A stretch of DNA of 64,000 nucleotides from an uncultured Desulfomonile sp. (GCA_903952205.1 CAJBEZ010000064.1:200791-264790); one strand, 5' to 3'; positions 8,962-18,444 are shown, counted from the first letter of the stretch. Notes: generated by a model not told the origin, from the sequence alone. Translations and numbers: made by a program.

Positions 8962-11607
8962 TCAGACAAAAGTATGGTCTCTATCAGGGATATGATCTAA
9001 GGAAAGAGCGTAAACCTCTCTGGGACGACTGGTTCCGTCAGACGGACCTATAAGACCTTGCGATTCCATAGATTCTATGATCCGCGCGGCCCTGTTGTAG
9101 CCTATCCTCATGTGTCTTTGAATCAAGGAGATCGACGCATGTCCTATCCTGGTAACGAGAGCCACCGCTTCATCATATTTTTCGTCTTCAATCGAATCGG
9201 ATCCGGAGATTGATCCCCCGTCAGATCCATTTACAACGTTTGAAATTTCCGACAGGTAGACCGGGGATCTTTGGGCCTTTGTGAAATCAGCTATTCGGCG
9301 GATTTCATTTTCGGAAACGAACGCGCCGTGCAACCTCAACAGTTTTGAAGTTCCGGGAGGTAAGAAAAGCATATCGCCCATTCCTAGCAGGTTTTCAGCT
9401 CCTACTGTGTCAATAATTGTTCTTGAATCGGGTTTTGCCGAAACCTGGAAAGAAATCCTTGCCGGCAAATTAGCTTTAATGATCCCAGTAATGACGTCCA
9501 CTGAAGGGCGTTGAGTGGCTAGGATCAAGTGAATGCCGGCAGCTCTGGCCATTTGGGCAAGTCTTGCAATCGATATTTCAATATCCTTGGCCGCGACCAT
9601 CATTAATTCGGCAAGTTCATCAACAATGATAATAAGATACGGAAGTTTTTTAGGACTACCTTCCTCTTCTGAAGTAGTCAAGACGCCAGCCATGACTTGC
9701 TGGTTATATCCCTCAATATTTTTTGCTCCTGCTTGGCTCAACAATTCATAGCGCCGTTCCATCTCCCTGATCGCCCAATTCAAAACCTTTGGAACCTTAT
9801 CCGGGTCGGTCACAACCGGATATATCAAGTGAGGAATATCCTGATAATAGGAAAGTTCGAGTTTCTTTGGATCGACCATTATAAAGTTGACTTCATCAGG
9901 TGAATAGCTCATCAACCAGGAACAGATCAGACTGTTTAAACCAACTGATTTTCCAGTTCCCGTCGCTCCGGCGATCAAGAGATGGGGCATTCTTGCAAGG
10001 CTTGTGGCGAAAGGTTCCCCGTCTATACATTTCCCCAAAGCCATTTTCAAAGGAGAGGAGATGGACTTATAGGCTGAGGATTCAATAATTTCCCTGAAAT
10101 AGACAATTTCTCTGTATAAATTCGGTACTTCAATTCCAACGGTATCTTTGCCGGGAATAGGAGCCACCACTCTTGTGGACCCCGACTTCAAGGCCATGGC
10201 CAGATCGTCGGCTGTATTCAGGACTCTTCGCAGCGGAATCCCAGGCGCCAGCGTAATCTCGTACATTGTAATAACGGGGCCTGGATGAATTTCGACCACT
10301 TGTCCCTTAATCCCCAAATCACCCAACTTTTGTTCCAATATGGAGGCATTGGTCTCCAATAATTTTTCATCGACAAATCTTTTTGAAATTTCCGGTATAT
10401 CCAGGAGATCAATTGGCGGAAGTCGGTAATCCGATTCCACAGAATAGGAAGAATCATAGCCCTGAACTGGGACTATTTCAGCGTCAGCCCTCTTGGTGAC
10501 TTTGATTGATCTATTATCTCGCGAGTCAACTGGTTGGCTCAAGTCATGACTCGGATTAAACTTAACAGATTTTTCCGGAATACTTGTAGAAAAACCTTGA
10601 GTGTCGTCTTCTGTTTCTGGATCAGGATAAGACCCTGAGAACTCAATTGATTTCCATGGAACAGGCGAGTGCTCCCTCTTTCTGGGGTTCTGGTCTTCTT
10701 CACATTCCAGTGACTTTTGAACAGGGATTTCTAGCGGTCTTTCAGATTCTCGCTGTTCAAATGGAACAATAATTTCATCATCAGGCAAGAAAGAAAGTCG
10801 TTCCCAACCATAAATACCCAAGTCGTCTTTCTCGAGCGGATCAGTAATAGGGGAAACCGAAGAAAAATTGTTCTCTAAAGTGGGAATCGAAACAATTGTA
10901 TTGGATTTTTCTATCCGTCTCATATTGATCCAGGATCTGACCATTGCGAATACGCCTCGGGTAAAGGAACCGCACTTTTCCCTCAAACAGAGATTTGCAA
11001 GATCAAGGCTCTTTGCAGATGGAAAACAAAACTTGATCAGTTTCAATAACGAACCTTTTGATAATTCCAAACCACAAATCAAGAGAATAGTAAGACTAAC
11101 GACAAGACTGCCGGCGCGTCCAAAAAATTTGGTCAAAACTGAACCAACCAGACTGCCTATAGCGCCGCCGGGATGAGCTGGAGAAAGATTCAATACGTTC
11201 AAATTTGAAAAACGATCAAACACTGAACAAACGACCAAAATTAAAATCACGAAACTCAAATAATCCCAAAAACTTTGCGATTTACTATTCAAAGCACTGA
11301 AACAACGCACACCCATAAAAAAGAAGAATACAGGAATGGCGAGGGAACAAACGCCAACAAGTTGGCCGAGGGCGTCAGCGATGTGGGAACCAATCAAACC
11401 GCACAAATTATGAGTTTCCAATCTGGATGTTACTACATTGAAAGAACAGTCCTTGGGATCATAGGAAGCCAGGCAAATTAGAAAGAAAATAGAACACGCA
11501 AACCAAATTATGCCTTTGAGCTCGGCTCTTCCCAGCTTTGTGGGATGTAATTCAATCCCTGGAATTTTTTTGAAGAGTTGTTTGTTTTCCAACGCATTTG
11601 AAGCCAT
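8962..11607 (-). CDS. ftsK: FtsK/SpoIIIE DNA translocase
   Basis: 881 residues. Four hydrophobic segments fill about residues 30-190, followed by a charged linker to about 400. The RecA-like motor carries Walker A (GATGTGKSVGLNS near 560), FIMVDPKKLEL, IIIVDELAELMM (Walker B) and LILATQRPSVDVITG. A C-terminal winged-helix gamma domain (DEKYDEAVALVTR to GPSDGTSRPREVY) would read polar chromosome sequences. The protein pumps DNA at the division septum and promotes dimer resolution. Length and domain order are normal. It is transcribed convergently with bioD and divergently from the tiny gene at 11904. Confidence 0.96.
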   Translation of the reverse strand: MASNALENKQLFKKIPGIELHPTKLGRAELKGIIWFACSIFFLICLASYDPKDCSFNVVTSRLETHNLCGLIGSHIADALGQLVGVCSLAIPVFFFFMGVRCFSALNSKSQSFWDYLSFVILILVVCSVFDRFSNLNVLNLSPAHPGGAIGSLVGSVLTKFFGRAGSLVVSLTILLICGLELSKGSLLKLIKFCFPSAKSLDLANLCLREKCGSFTRGVFAMVRSWINMRRIEKSNTIVSIPTLENNFSSVSPITDPLEKDDLGIYGWERLSFLPDDEIIVPFEQRESERPLEIPVQKSLECEEDQNPRKREHSPVPWKSIEFSGSYPDPETEDDTQGFSTSIPEKSVKFNPSHDLSQPVDSRDNRSIKVTKRADAEIVPVQGYDSSYSVESDYRLPPIDLLDIPEISKRFVDEKLLETNASILEQKLGDLGIKGQVVEIHPGPVITMYEITLAPGIPLRRVLNTADDLAMALKSGSTRVVAPIPGKDTVGIEVPNLYREIVYFREIIESSAYKSISSPLKMALGKCIDGEPFATSLARMPHLLIAGATGTGKSVGLNSLICSWLMSYSPDEVNFIMVDPKKLELSYYQDIPHLIYPVVTDPDKVPKVLNWAIREMERRYELLSQAGAKNIEGYNQQVMAGVLTTSEEEGSPKKLPYLIIIVDELAELMMVAAKDIEISIARLAQMARAAGIHLILATQRPSVDVITGIIKANLPARISFQVSAKPDSRTIIDTVGAENLLGMGDMLFLPPGTSKLLRLHGAFVSENEIRRIADFTKAQRSPVYLSEISNVVNGSDGGSISGSDSIEDEKYDEAVALVTRIGHASISLIQRHMRIGYNRAARIIESMESQGLIGPSDGTSRPREVYALSLDHIPDRDHTFV

Positions 11608-11903
11608 ACATGGCGTCCTTACAGCTACGGGAAAAGAATCCCGCTCGATAAAGATTATTAAACTAAAATATTTGATGTGCTACATAATAGATCATAACAC
11701 AATGATAAAGGTGTTTCAATAAGATAGTTTAAATTATTAATATAATGTATCGCATGATGTACATTGAGCCCTTAGCCAAATCTTGGTTAAGTCATTTGGA
11801 CTATCAAGCCTGATTGAACCAGTAACTTTGTTTACTATTCACATTTCCTATAAAAATGGTTAAGTTGATATTTATATAGATTTGGAAAACGCAGGTTTAA
11901 GCC

Positions 11904-12059
11904 ATGGTATATGAACACAAATGCGATAACTGCAATGCCGGTTGTACAGGTCGACACAATGCGGAAGAGCGGGCTGAGGAAATCAAGGCTGGGCCCTATC
12001 TACTTTTTTGTGGGATATTGATTGTAATAATAAGTATAGTAATTGAACGGTTGTTTTAG
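11904..12059 (+). CDS. Tiny Cys-rich single-span membrane protein (unknown)
   Basis: A 51-codon frame starting ATG. The N-terminus has Cys7, Cys10 and Cys14 (HKCDNCNAGCTG), followed by a short charged region (RHNAEERAEE) and a C-terminal hydrophobic segment (residues 31-47). This looks like a small tail-anchored metal- or Fe-S-binding protein, but I recognise no family. It lies convergent with, and 51 bases from, the DtxR-type regulator, so an iron connection is possible by context only. The ribosome site is weak (GCAGG at 11891-11895, eight bases upstream). Confidence 0.55.
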   Translation: MVYEHKCDNCNAGCTGRHNAEERAEEIKAGPYLLFCGILIVIISIVIERLF

Positions 12060-12110
12060 CTGGTTCGCTCGAGCGCTATGCAAAAGACGGCTGATCTGAA
12101 AGAAATTTGA

Positions 12111-12860
12111 TCAAACAGGCTTGACAAAAATCTTTGAAGCTTCATGTCGGTTCATCTTAACGTGATAACCGTTGATGTTCAAATTTAAAAAATGAATGTC
12201 TTCTGTTTGCTTTTCAATTTCTACAGTGACTCCTTCATGTATACCTTCAAGTGCTAAGTTTTCCTTAAAATATTCCACCCCATTAATCTGCTGAATCACA
12301 ACTCTTGTTCCCAGGGTAGCTTCGTCCAGTGTCATCCCTTCTTCTAAAGCCGCACGTTGAGCCCTGGCTCGGTCTAAGATTCTTTTCCGGGCTTTTTCCA
12401 GGCATATTAGGCAATCACTGCAGGACTCTGCGCTATTATCCATCCACCTCAACTGATCAACAGGACAAGTCTCCACGAATTCGAGAAATTTTATCAATTT
12501 GTTTATGACTTCAGGGTCAAGATAATGTTCTATTCTGCAGGCGTTATCTTCAGCCACGTTGTTATCAATCTTTAAAATACTCGTGAGAAAACGTTTTAGT
12601 ATTTCATGCTTACGAACAATCTCTTTTGCCCTGACTATGCCCTTGTCTGTTAAAGTAATAAATTGGTGAGGGTCATATCGAATGAGGTCTCGTGTACCAA
12701 GAATTTTCAGAGCGGAACTTACCGAAGACATTTTTACGCCAAGTCTCTTGGCAATGTCGCGAACTCTTGCTATTCGACTTTCTTGTTCAAGGTGATAAAT
12801 AACTTCGAGGTAGTCTTCCATTGCTGAAGTAAGATGGGTTGGAGAATTCACAGAGGGCAT
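12111..12860 (-). CDS. DtxR-family metal-dependent transcriptional regulator
   Basis: 249 residues. An N-terminal winged helix (residues 10-70; YLEVIYHLEQ, VRDIAKRLGV), the metal-binding dimerisation domain with EDNACRIEH (residues 105-113) and a C-terminal FeoA/SH3-like domain (about 178-249). A Cys in the ACRIEH position, as in DtxR/IdeR (MntR has Glu), favours iron over manganese. An unusual insert at 128-155 carries Cys132, Cys147, Cys150 and Cys153, possibly an added Fe-S or zinc site. With metal bound, such proteins normally repress uptake genes; no feo operon is in the window. Confidence 0.9.
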   Translation of the reverse strand: MPSVNSPTHLTSAMEDYLEVIYHLEQESRIARVRDIAKRLGVKMSSVSSALKILGTRDLIRYDPHQFITLTDKGIVRAKEIVRKHEILKRFLTSILKIDNNVAEDNACRIEHYLDPEVINKLIKFLEFVETCPVDQLRWMDNSAESCSDCLICLEKARKRILDRARAQRAALEEGMTLDEATLGTRVVIQQINGVEYFKENLALEGIHEGVTVEIEKQTEDIHFLNLNINGYHVKMNRHEASKIFVKPV

Positions 12861-12948
12861 TGGGCTACCTTAAAATTTCGAAGATCAATTAGCTGTCTTA
12901 AATATGCCATTACGGTTTATCAGTTTCAATCTTTTTGGGAAAAATTGT

Positions 12949-13236
12949 TTAAGTTTCTTCACTATTTTTATCGTTTTGTATCCGATCCCATGTGCTCGAA
13001 CTCATCGGTCCTTTGGAAAGTCTGTGATATTGCCAGGCGAGGTGGCAGTGAAGAATTATTTCTTCGACCCAATCCCTCATGTCGCACATTACACCGTACT
13101 CTTCTGACTTTTCTTCTTTGTCAGCCCCCTCTTTGACAGTGGCATCCACTTTCATCAAAAGCTCAAAAATCTTATTAAAACAATTGTGAACATGTAATTC
13201 AAATTCGTCAGCATTTGAAAATTTCACAGGGCACAC
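12949..13236 (-). CDS. Small unknown protein downstream of Usp gene
   Basis: About 95 residues, with a GTG start at 13236 or a second GTG three codons in. Acidic and helical, with no signal peptide. It has scattered Cys and His (MCPVKF, HVHNCF, VMCDM, ILHCHLAWQYH), so metal binding is conceivable. It follows the Usp gene on the same strand after about 125 bases, and may be the last gene of the redox/sensor cluster. I recognise no family. The opposite-strand frames here look like shadows. Confidence 0.5.
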   Translation of the reverse strand: MCPVKFSNADEFELHVHNCFNKIFELLMKVDATVKEGADKEEKSEEYGVMCDMRDWVEEIILHCHLAWQYHRLSKGPMSSSTWDRIQNDKNSEET

Positions 13237-13360
13237 TCTCTTTAGGAAAAATTATAGGTACTTTTAAGGCCGATCTCTTTTATTCTCGGAAACCAAATTT
13301 ATAAAAGAGTCGGCCCGATAAAAAATTAACTAAACCATAACCACTCAATCCGGTCTATGA

Positions 13361-13897
13361 CTATTTGTCGCCATCGAGCAGATGACACTTTTCTTCAGAA
13401 ATATCAAGTTGATCCAAGATGTTTTTGGCGGCCTTGTTGACATAGAACATATCAGGAGATTCAGGACCTACAAGCACTACCGGCCCATGAAATTTCCTTG
13501 AAAACTCCTCTATTGTAGTGGTGCCTCCGAATTTCGCTCCTTTCGCCTGATAACCTATGACCAAAACTTCATAGTCTCCCTTCTTGAAGCATTTTCTAAG
13601 TTCAATTTCATGTACGCCCTCGCACAAACGAAATCCGACGTCAACATAATCTCCCAGTCTACTATCATAACCCATGCGTAGCTCTTTGTCCTTTCGAGCT
13701 ATTAGATCAGGCGTGACATAAGCGGTCTCGGTTTTGGTCTCGTCAACAAAGACCACATCTCTCCGAAGTTCATAAGGTGATTCAAGAAAATGAAAAATGT
13801 TAAGTTGTGTTTGATGCTTTCTTGCAAGTTCCAAAGCGTAATCAAATGCCCAATCTCCCTGTCGTGAAAAAAGTGCGCATAACCCTATTCCGTTCAT
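13361..13897 (-). CDS. Universal stress protein (UspA family)
   Basis: 178 residues, a single Usp domain with a longer than usual middle. The N-terminus GLCALFSRQGDWAFDYALELARKH and the C-terminal VLVIGYQAKGAKFGG...TIEEFSRKFHGPVVLVGP fit the fold; the ATP-binding G-2x-G-9x-G-S motif is not complete. An ideal AGGAGG lies before the ATG. It follows the sensor kinase gene after 68 bases, on the same strand, and so is probably co-expressed with the Tmc-like module. Its role is unknown beyond that. Confidence 0.82.
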   Translation of the reverse strand: MNGIGLCALFSRQGDWAFDYALELARKHQTQLNIFHFLESPYELRRDVVFVDETKTETAYVTPDLIARKDKELRMGYDSRLGDYVDVGFRLCEGVHEIELRKCFKKGDYEVLVIGYQAKGAKFGGTTTIEEFSRKFHGPVVLVGPESPDMFYVNKAAKNILDQLDISEEKCHLLDGDK

Positions 13898-13965
13898 TTG
13901 TATCCTCCTGACTTGATATTTAAATAACGTTAAGTTTTCAGTTTTTGATTATTTTAATCGTCCTG

Positions 13966-16182
13966 TTAAGTCGAAGTTTCTCTACAAGGTATTTCGACTA
14001 TGAATTTTGAACCTCTACCGAACTCAGATTCAACTCTAATAGACCCACCGTGTTCACGAATCACTTTCCTGGTGATTACGAGGCCCAATCCCGTTCCATG
14101 CGATCCTTTTGTCGAAAAAAACTTTGTAAATAGATTTTGAGAAACCTCTTCGGACATTCCTATTCCATTATCAGATACTTCTATTACCAGGCCTCCATTT
14201 TCCAATCGGCCTGACACAACAACTTGATGCGCAGTTTCACTATCCTCCGATCTACATGCATGAATCGCGTTCGAAACAAGATTAGAGAGCGCGCTATGAA
14301 TGCCCCCAGGATCTATCAGACAGGTGCAAATCTCTTTTTCGAAGTTTCGAATCAATTCGACTCCTTCATCCCTAGCCTTGGCCTCAAAGAGATCGCAGAC
14401 TTCTACAAGCAAGTTACTGAGTTCATAGTTTTTGTATTCGGGTTCTCTTTGTTTGGACGCATAAAGGATGCCTTTAACCAGATCTGAGATTTTTTCCACA
14501 TTATTCTTGACCATGGCCCAACCGGCCTTTATTCGATCGTCTCGGCCACGCGACAACCCGGAATCAAGAACGTAAACGCCCCCCTGAAGTCCCGCTAAGA
14601 TATTTTTTATGGAATGAGACATGCCGGCTATCGTTTCGCCTAAAACAGCAAGCTCACCCTGTAACATCTTGATTTCAGTAATGTTTGTGCTCATTTCCAT
14701 TACGGAGATAATTTCGCCTTTGTCATCCATAACAGGGGATGTGTAAACTATGATGTAAGTGTCTTCTCCATTTTTACGCCAGACTTCTTCGGAGAAATGG
14801 GACTGTCCATCGTGAAATGTCTTTTCGACAGGACAATTGTCACATTTGTGACCAGCCTTTTTGTAAACCTCGAAGCATCTCAGACCCTCGCCAAATCCGA
14901 AATCACGAGTAAACAGATTGTTTGCCCTTACAATTTTGAAATCGCTGTCGACAACAGTCAGATAACAAGGAACATTTTCGAAAAGATACTGATATTCCTC
15001 CTGTTTCTGTTGAATCCTAAACTGGAGTCTTTTTAGAAGGGTTACATCCATTGCCATCTCAAGAACTTGTATAACACTGCCTTTTTCATCAAAAATAGGT
15101 GATGTCTTAACAATCACGTGACACTTGTGCCCGTTTATGTTCCAAGTTTCCTCAGATTGATGGGAAACTCCATCATAAAAAGTTTTTTCGACAGGACAAT
15201 TATTGCATTTGGAAGTCCTGTTTTTATAACCCTTAAAACAATGTTGTCCAACGTTATCTCCAAATTCGGCTTTAAAACTCCGATTTGACCTGATAATTTT
15301 GAAATCTCTATCAATTACTGTCAGATAGCAGGGCACTTCTTCAAACAAAGCCTTATACATTCTACGGCTGGATTCGATTTCAGCAGTGTGCTGGTTAATC
15401 TGAACGCTCATGCTATCAAAGGCTCTACCTAGCTCCGCTATTTCATCTTTGCCTATCGTAGGCGCACGAGGAACATATTCGCCTCGCGCCATTTTGAAAG
15501 CCTTTCGTTGCAAATTCTTTATGGAAGGATTTACGAACAACAAGACAGCGGCGCCACTAATTGTGCAAACGACCACGAAAAGCGCGGTCGCAAAAATCAC
15601 CGTTTTATAGGAGTTTTGTGAAATCTCACGCCTGATTGTGTCCAAACCGATTTTTAGTTCAACAGCCCCAAGGATTTTTTCGGACTCTGGATGAGCATGA
15701 CAAGCGGCGGACGAACAACTCTGTGTGTTTATCAACGGGTTGAGTACAGTAAGAATATGGCCATCTCCGGAAAGCTTGTGACGGTTACTGGTATTGACTC
15801 TCAAGTCACTCAGGAAGGGATCGTTAGACATGTCAATCGGCAAAGCCGCACTCGATTGACTCGTGGTGTAATGCAAAAACCCCTTGTCGTCATAAATGTT
15901 GATTTCCTTGAAGCCTTCGGTTTTGCCAATAGCATTTATAATCTGACGGATAACTCCTCTCTCCTTTTTCATCATACCGTTCCAGATCGCTGCTTTGATA
16001 ACCTCAGAGTCCTTTATCGAATCCTGGATCATTTTCTTTATAAGGCCGGCTTCTTGAGAGGAGATAGTATGGTAGGAAAACGCCAACAATGCCAAGAACA
16101 TAACTAACCCGGCGTAAAAGCTTAATTTGAAACTTAAACTCCGAGTAAACTTTTTTACAAAATTGACGGCGTTCTTGAGCAT
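13966..16182 (-). CDS. Sensor histidine kinase with periplasmic heme-type motif and two Cys-PAS domains
   Basis: 738 residues. Membrane helix about 17-40, periplasmic domain to about 190, second helix about 193-217, HAMP about 215-268, PAS1 about 275-385, PAS2 about 395-505, HisKA with His523 (GMSHSIKN), and HATPase (NAIHA, DNGIGM, GTGLGL). The periplasmic domain carries Cys156, Cys161-His162 and His164, a C-x4-CH motif suggestive of covalent heme c. Each PAS has four cysteines in nearly the same spacing (285/315/326/329 and 405/436/447/450; the KCNNCPVEKTF and KCDNCPVEKTF repeats), so they arose by duplication and may bind Fe-S or metal. It probably senses redox state and signals to the adjacent response regulator. 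Confidence 0.92.
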   Translation of the reverse strand: MLKNAVNFVKKFTRSLSFKLSFYAGLVMFLALLAFSYHTISSQEAGLIKKMIQDSIKDSEVIKAAIWNGMMKKERGVIRQIINAIGKTEGFKEINIYDDKGFLHYTTSQSSAALPIDMSNDPFLSDLRVNTSNRHKLSGDGHILTVLNPLINTQSCSSAACHAHPESEKILGAVELKIGLDTIRREISQNSYKTVIFATALFVVVCTISGAAVLLFVNPSIKNLQRKAFKMARGEYVPRAPTIGKDEIAELGRAFDSMSVQINQHTAEIESSRRMYKALFEEVPCYLTVIDRDFKIIRSNRSFKAEFGDNVGQHCFKGYKNRTSKCNNCPVEKTFYDGVSHQSEETWNINGHKCHVIVKTSPIFDEKGSVIQVLEMAMDVTLLKRLQFRIQQKQEEYQYLFENVPCYLTVVDSDFKIVRANNLFTRDFGFGEGLRCFEVYKKAGHKCDNCPVEKTFHDGQSHFSEEVWRKNGEDTYIIVYTSPVMDDKGEIISVMEMSTNITEIKMLQGELAVLGETIAGMSHSIKNILAGLQGGVYVLDSGLSRGRDDRIKAGWAMVKNNVEKISDLVKGILYASKQREPEYKNYELSNLLVEVCDLFEAKARDEGVELIRNFEKEICTCLIDPGGIHSALSNLVSNAIHACRSEDSETAHQVVVSGRLENGGLVIEVSDNGIGMSEEVSQNLFTKFFSTKGSHGTGLGLVITRKVIREHGGSIRVESEFGRGSKFIVEIPCRETST

Positions 16183-16367
16183 AGTTTAATTCAAAAAGCT
16201 TGAATATACTGTGGACCCTTAGAAGCTCGTTGAAAAAGCTTCTAAAAAATAAGAACGCCGCCGGAAGTTTCAACTACAAAACGAAACCAACTAGTTCAGT
16301 GGCTGGTTTTTAGAATCAGATGAATGTTCAAGGTCCCAAAACATATTCTGGAACCCTGACATCTAAT

Positions 16368-16760
16368 TCACTGGCCAAGTATCCTTTTTACTTCTTTTAA
16401 CAAGGCGTCCTTATCCACAGGTTTTTCGATATAAGCTTCCGGTGGCCTAATTGATCTTTCGTGAATCCACTTTTTAAAATCCATGTTAGGTGTGTCGTCA
16501 GTAGCGAAACCTGTCACCATAACAACAGGAATTGAAGTGATTTCAGGGTCTTTTCTTAACTCGCGAAACATCTTAATTCCGGTCTTGTTTGGCATGAGCA
16601 AATCAAGACTTACGAGATCCGGTTTTTCAGATTTAATCTTCATCAAACCCTCGTCCCCATCTGATGCGGTGACAATGTCATATCCGCTATCTTCGAGAAG
16701 GGTTGACAGAAAAGTAACCATATCTGGTTCATCATCTATAATTAAGATTTTCTTTGCCAT
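16368..16760 (-). CDS. CheY-like response regulator
   Basis: 130 residues, a lone receiver domain with the acidic pair Asp9-Asp10, phospho-acceptor Asp53 (VSLDLLMP), Thr in MVTGFA and Lys in EKPVD. There is no output domain. An insert of about 20 residues between the Thr and Lys motifs (DDTPNMDFKKW...RPPEA) is not in ordinary CheY and may mark a subfamily tied to this module. A strong AAGGAGGT precedes the ATG. It lies between the TmcB-like gene and the kinase, its likely partner. The arrangement recalls Rrf1, a response regulator encoded beside the Desulfovibrio hmc operon. Confidence 0.9.
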   Translation of the reverse strand: MAKKILIIDDEPDMVTFLSTLLEDSGYDIVTASDGDEGLMKIKSEKPDLVSLDLLMPNKTGIKMFRELRKDPEITSIPVVMVTGFATDDTPNMDFKKWIHERSIRPPEAYIEKPVDKDALLKEVKRILGQ

Positions 16761-17042
16761 AGCCTACCTCCTTGGCTGAGTTGAAAGAGTTTCGAGCCTT
16801 TGTCTACGGATTAGATCAAAAATAATTCCAAATTAAATTATTTTCCACGCATCCATCTTGTTGACCAAACTTTCTACACGAGCATATTTGCTACCGATCT
16901 GCAAGACCTAGCGCCAAACGTATTTCCTGAGTTCAACATGGTAGACGATCCTCATATTCTACGCAACATTAATAATGTTTACCCGGAAAGATCGTTTATG
17001 AGATCAAACCCTCCAAACAAGGATCAAGACTCTCTTCCTTAC

Positions 17043-18392
17043 CTACAGCACCAAGGCGGGCGCCAAGAGTTCGGCCAAGTTCATCACCTTGGCGTTCACA
17101 TGATAATGTTCGATAATTTCTTTCAATTGGTCCGTGCAGTTGTGGCACGATTGCAAACAAATGTCAGCGCCTGTAGCTTTTATTTCATCTGCCTTTATCT
17201 TTCCCGCCGCCAAACGTCGTGGAGTAAACTCAGGCATGGCTAAGGCCCCGCCGCCTCCGCCACAACAGTAACTATCATATCGATTGTGTTCCATTTCTAC
17301 AAAATCTTTGATTGCTGCGCGTATGACTATACGAGGCTCCTCAGTTACTCCACCGGATCTGGCTATGTTGCAAGAGTCATGATAGGTAGCTCTATGACCA
17401 TCCCAAACAGATTTATCCGTTTTAATACGGCCTTCTAGAACTAGTTTAGCCATCAACTCCATAACACTGGTGATTTTGAAAGGAACACCACCTACCCAAT
17501 TCGGTAATTCCCATCTCAGAGCGCGAAAACCGTGCCCACATTCCCCGGCAAGAAGGTATTCACATCCTAATCTCTTAACGTCTTCCGCCTGCCAGAGAGC
17601 AAATTGCTTAGCATCAGGGTCATTACCATTAAACAATGCGTAATTTGTCAAATCCCAGTATCTTGATGAAATGGTGAAATCTACACCGGCTGCGTTTAAA
17701 ACCTTCGCTGTGGCCTGAATCGTTAACGGATAGTACTTAGGTTCTCTGGGGTTAAGAGTTAAAAAATATTGGGCGCCTTTTTGGTCCACCGGGATCTTAA
17801 AATTTTCACAGCCTTCTTCATCCTGAAGTTCTTCTTCAATCCATTCAATGGTTTCAACGAACTCATCTTGGGGAACGGCCATGTTGTTTCCAGCGTTGTA
17901 ATGCGTGTCGACCGTGTCTTGAAGATGCTGAGGCACTCGCCCAACTTTTTGCATGATGCTTCTGGCGGCGCGAACCATCATCCCGTAATCGACACCCATG
18001 GGGCAATTAAACGTGCAACGTCTGCACATTGTACACCCACCCCAGAGCTTGTCATACATTTCATCCGCGAGTTCTTTATCTAGTTTTTTCGCTCCCACGA
18101 ATGAAGGGAAAACCTGAGCCATCCAGTCGTACCTACTTTTGTACCATTTTCTGAAACGATCAGCCTTATATGCGGGCACAAGAGTTTTATCTTCGGGTAT
18201 TGATACACTGTAATGACAAGCGTCACTGCACATTCCACAATGTATGCAACCGGATAAGGAAGCCGTAACGACTCGGTTTAAGGTACCCGGAAGTAATTTT
18301 TCCATTTCTTCAAGCATCTCAGGGGTAAATTCAGTTTTGGTGGGCCATTTTCGTTCTTCGTTGGCCCCTATTTTGTCTCCTTGCTCCGACAT
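17043..18392 (-). CDS. tmcB: TmcB/HmcF-like HdrD-type iron-sulfur protein
   Basis: 449 residues, cytoplasmic. Two [4Fe-4S] motifs: Cys49/52/55/59 (GCIHCGMCSDAC) and Cys120/123/126/130 (CTMCRRCTFNCP). Two cysteine-rich CCG-type segments follow: LAGECGHGFRAL with CNIARSGG, and YCCGGGGG with CLQSCHNC. HdrD-related subunits with this layout (TmcB, HmcF, DsrK) pass electrons between a membrane cytochrome b and cytoplasmic partners. The next upstream gene encodes the membrane partner. No multiheme cytochrome (tmcA/hmcA) or tmcD is in the window, so the complex is either smaller or encoded in part elsewhere. GGAGG precedes the start. HmcF-like is the main alternative name. Confidence 0.85.
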   Translation of the reverse strand: MSEQGDKIGANEERKWPTKTEFTPEMLEEMEKLLPGTLNRVVTASLSGCIHCGMCSDACHYSVSIPEDKTLVPAYKADRFRKWYKSRYDWMAQVFPSFVGAKKLDKELADEMYDKLWGGCTMCRRCTFNCPMGVDYGMMVRAARSIMQKVGRVPQHLQDTVDTHYNAGNNMAVPQDEFVETIEWIEEELQDEEGCENFKIPVDQKGAQYFLTLNPREPKYYPLTIQATAKVLNAAGVDFTISSRYWDLTNYALFNGNDPDAKQFALWQAEDVKRLGCEYLLAGECGHGFRALRWELPNWVGGVPFKITSVMELMAKLVLEGRIKTDKSVWDGHRATYHDSCNIARSGGVTEEPRIVIRAAIKDFVEMEHNRYDSYCCGGGGGALAMPEFTPRRLAAGKIKADEIKATGADICLQSCHNCTDQLKEIIEHYHVNAKVMNLAELLAPALVL

Positions 18393-18444
18393 TGATGCCC
18401 TCCATTTATTCCTAATATTGAGAAAGGTTTTTCATGAAAATTAA

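Noticed and set aside
15691..16107. 138-codon plus-strand frame
   Set aside because: Antisense of the sensor kinase gene.
16220..16243. Hairpin AGAAGC/GCTTCT between response regulator and kinase genes
   Set aside because: No T run in the direction of transcription; too weak to call a terminator.
16938..17243. 101-codon plus-strand frame
   Set aside because: Overlaps the 3' end of the TmcB-like gene on the other strand; no recognisable motif.
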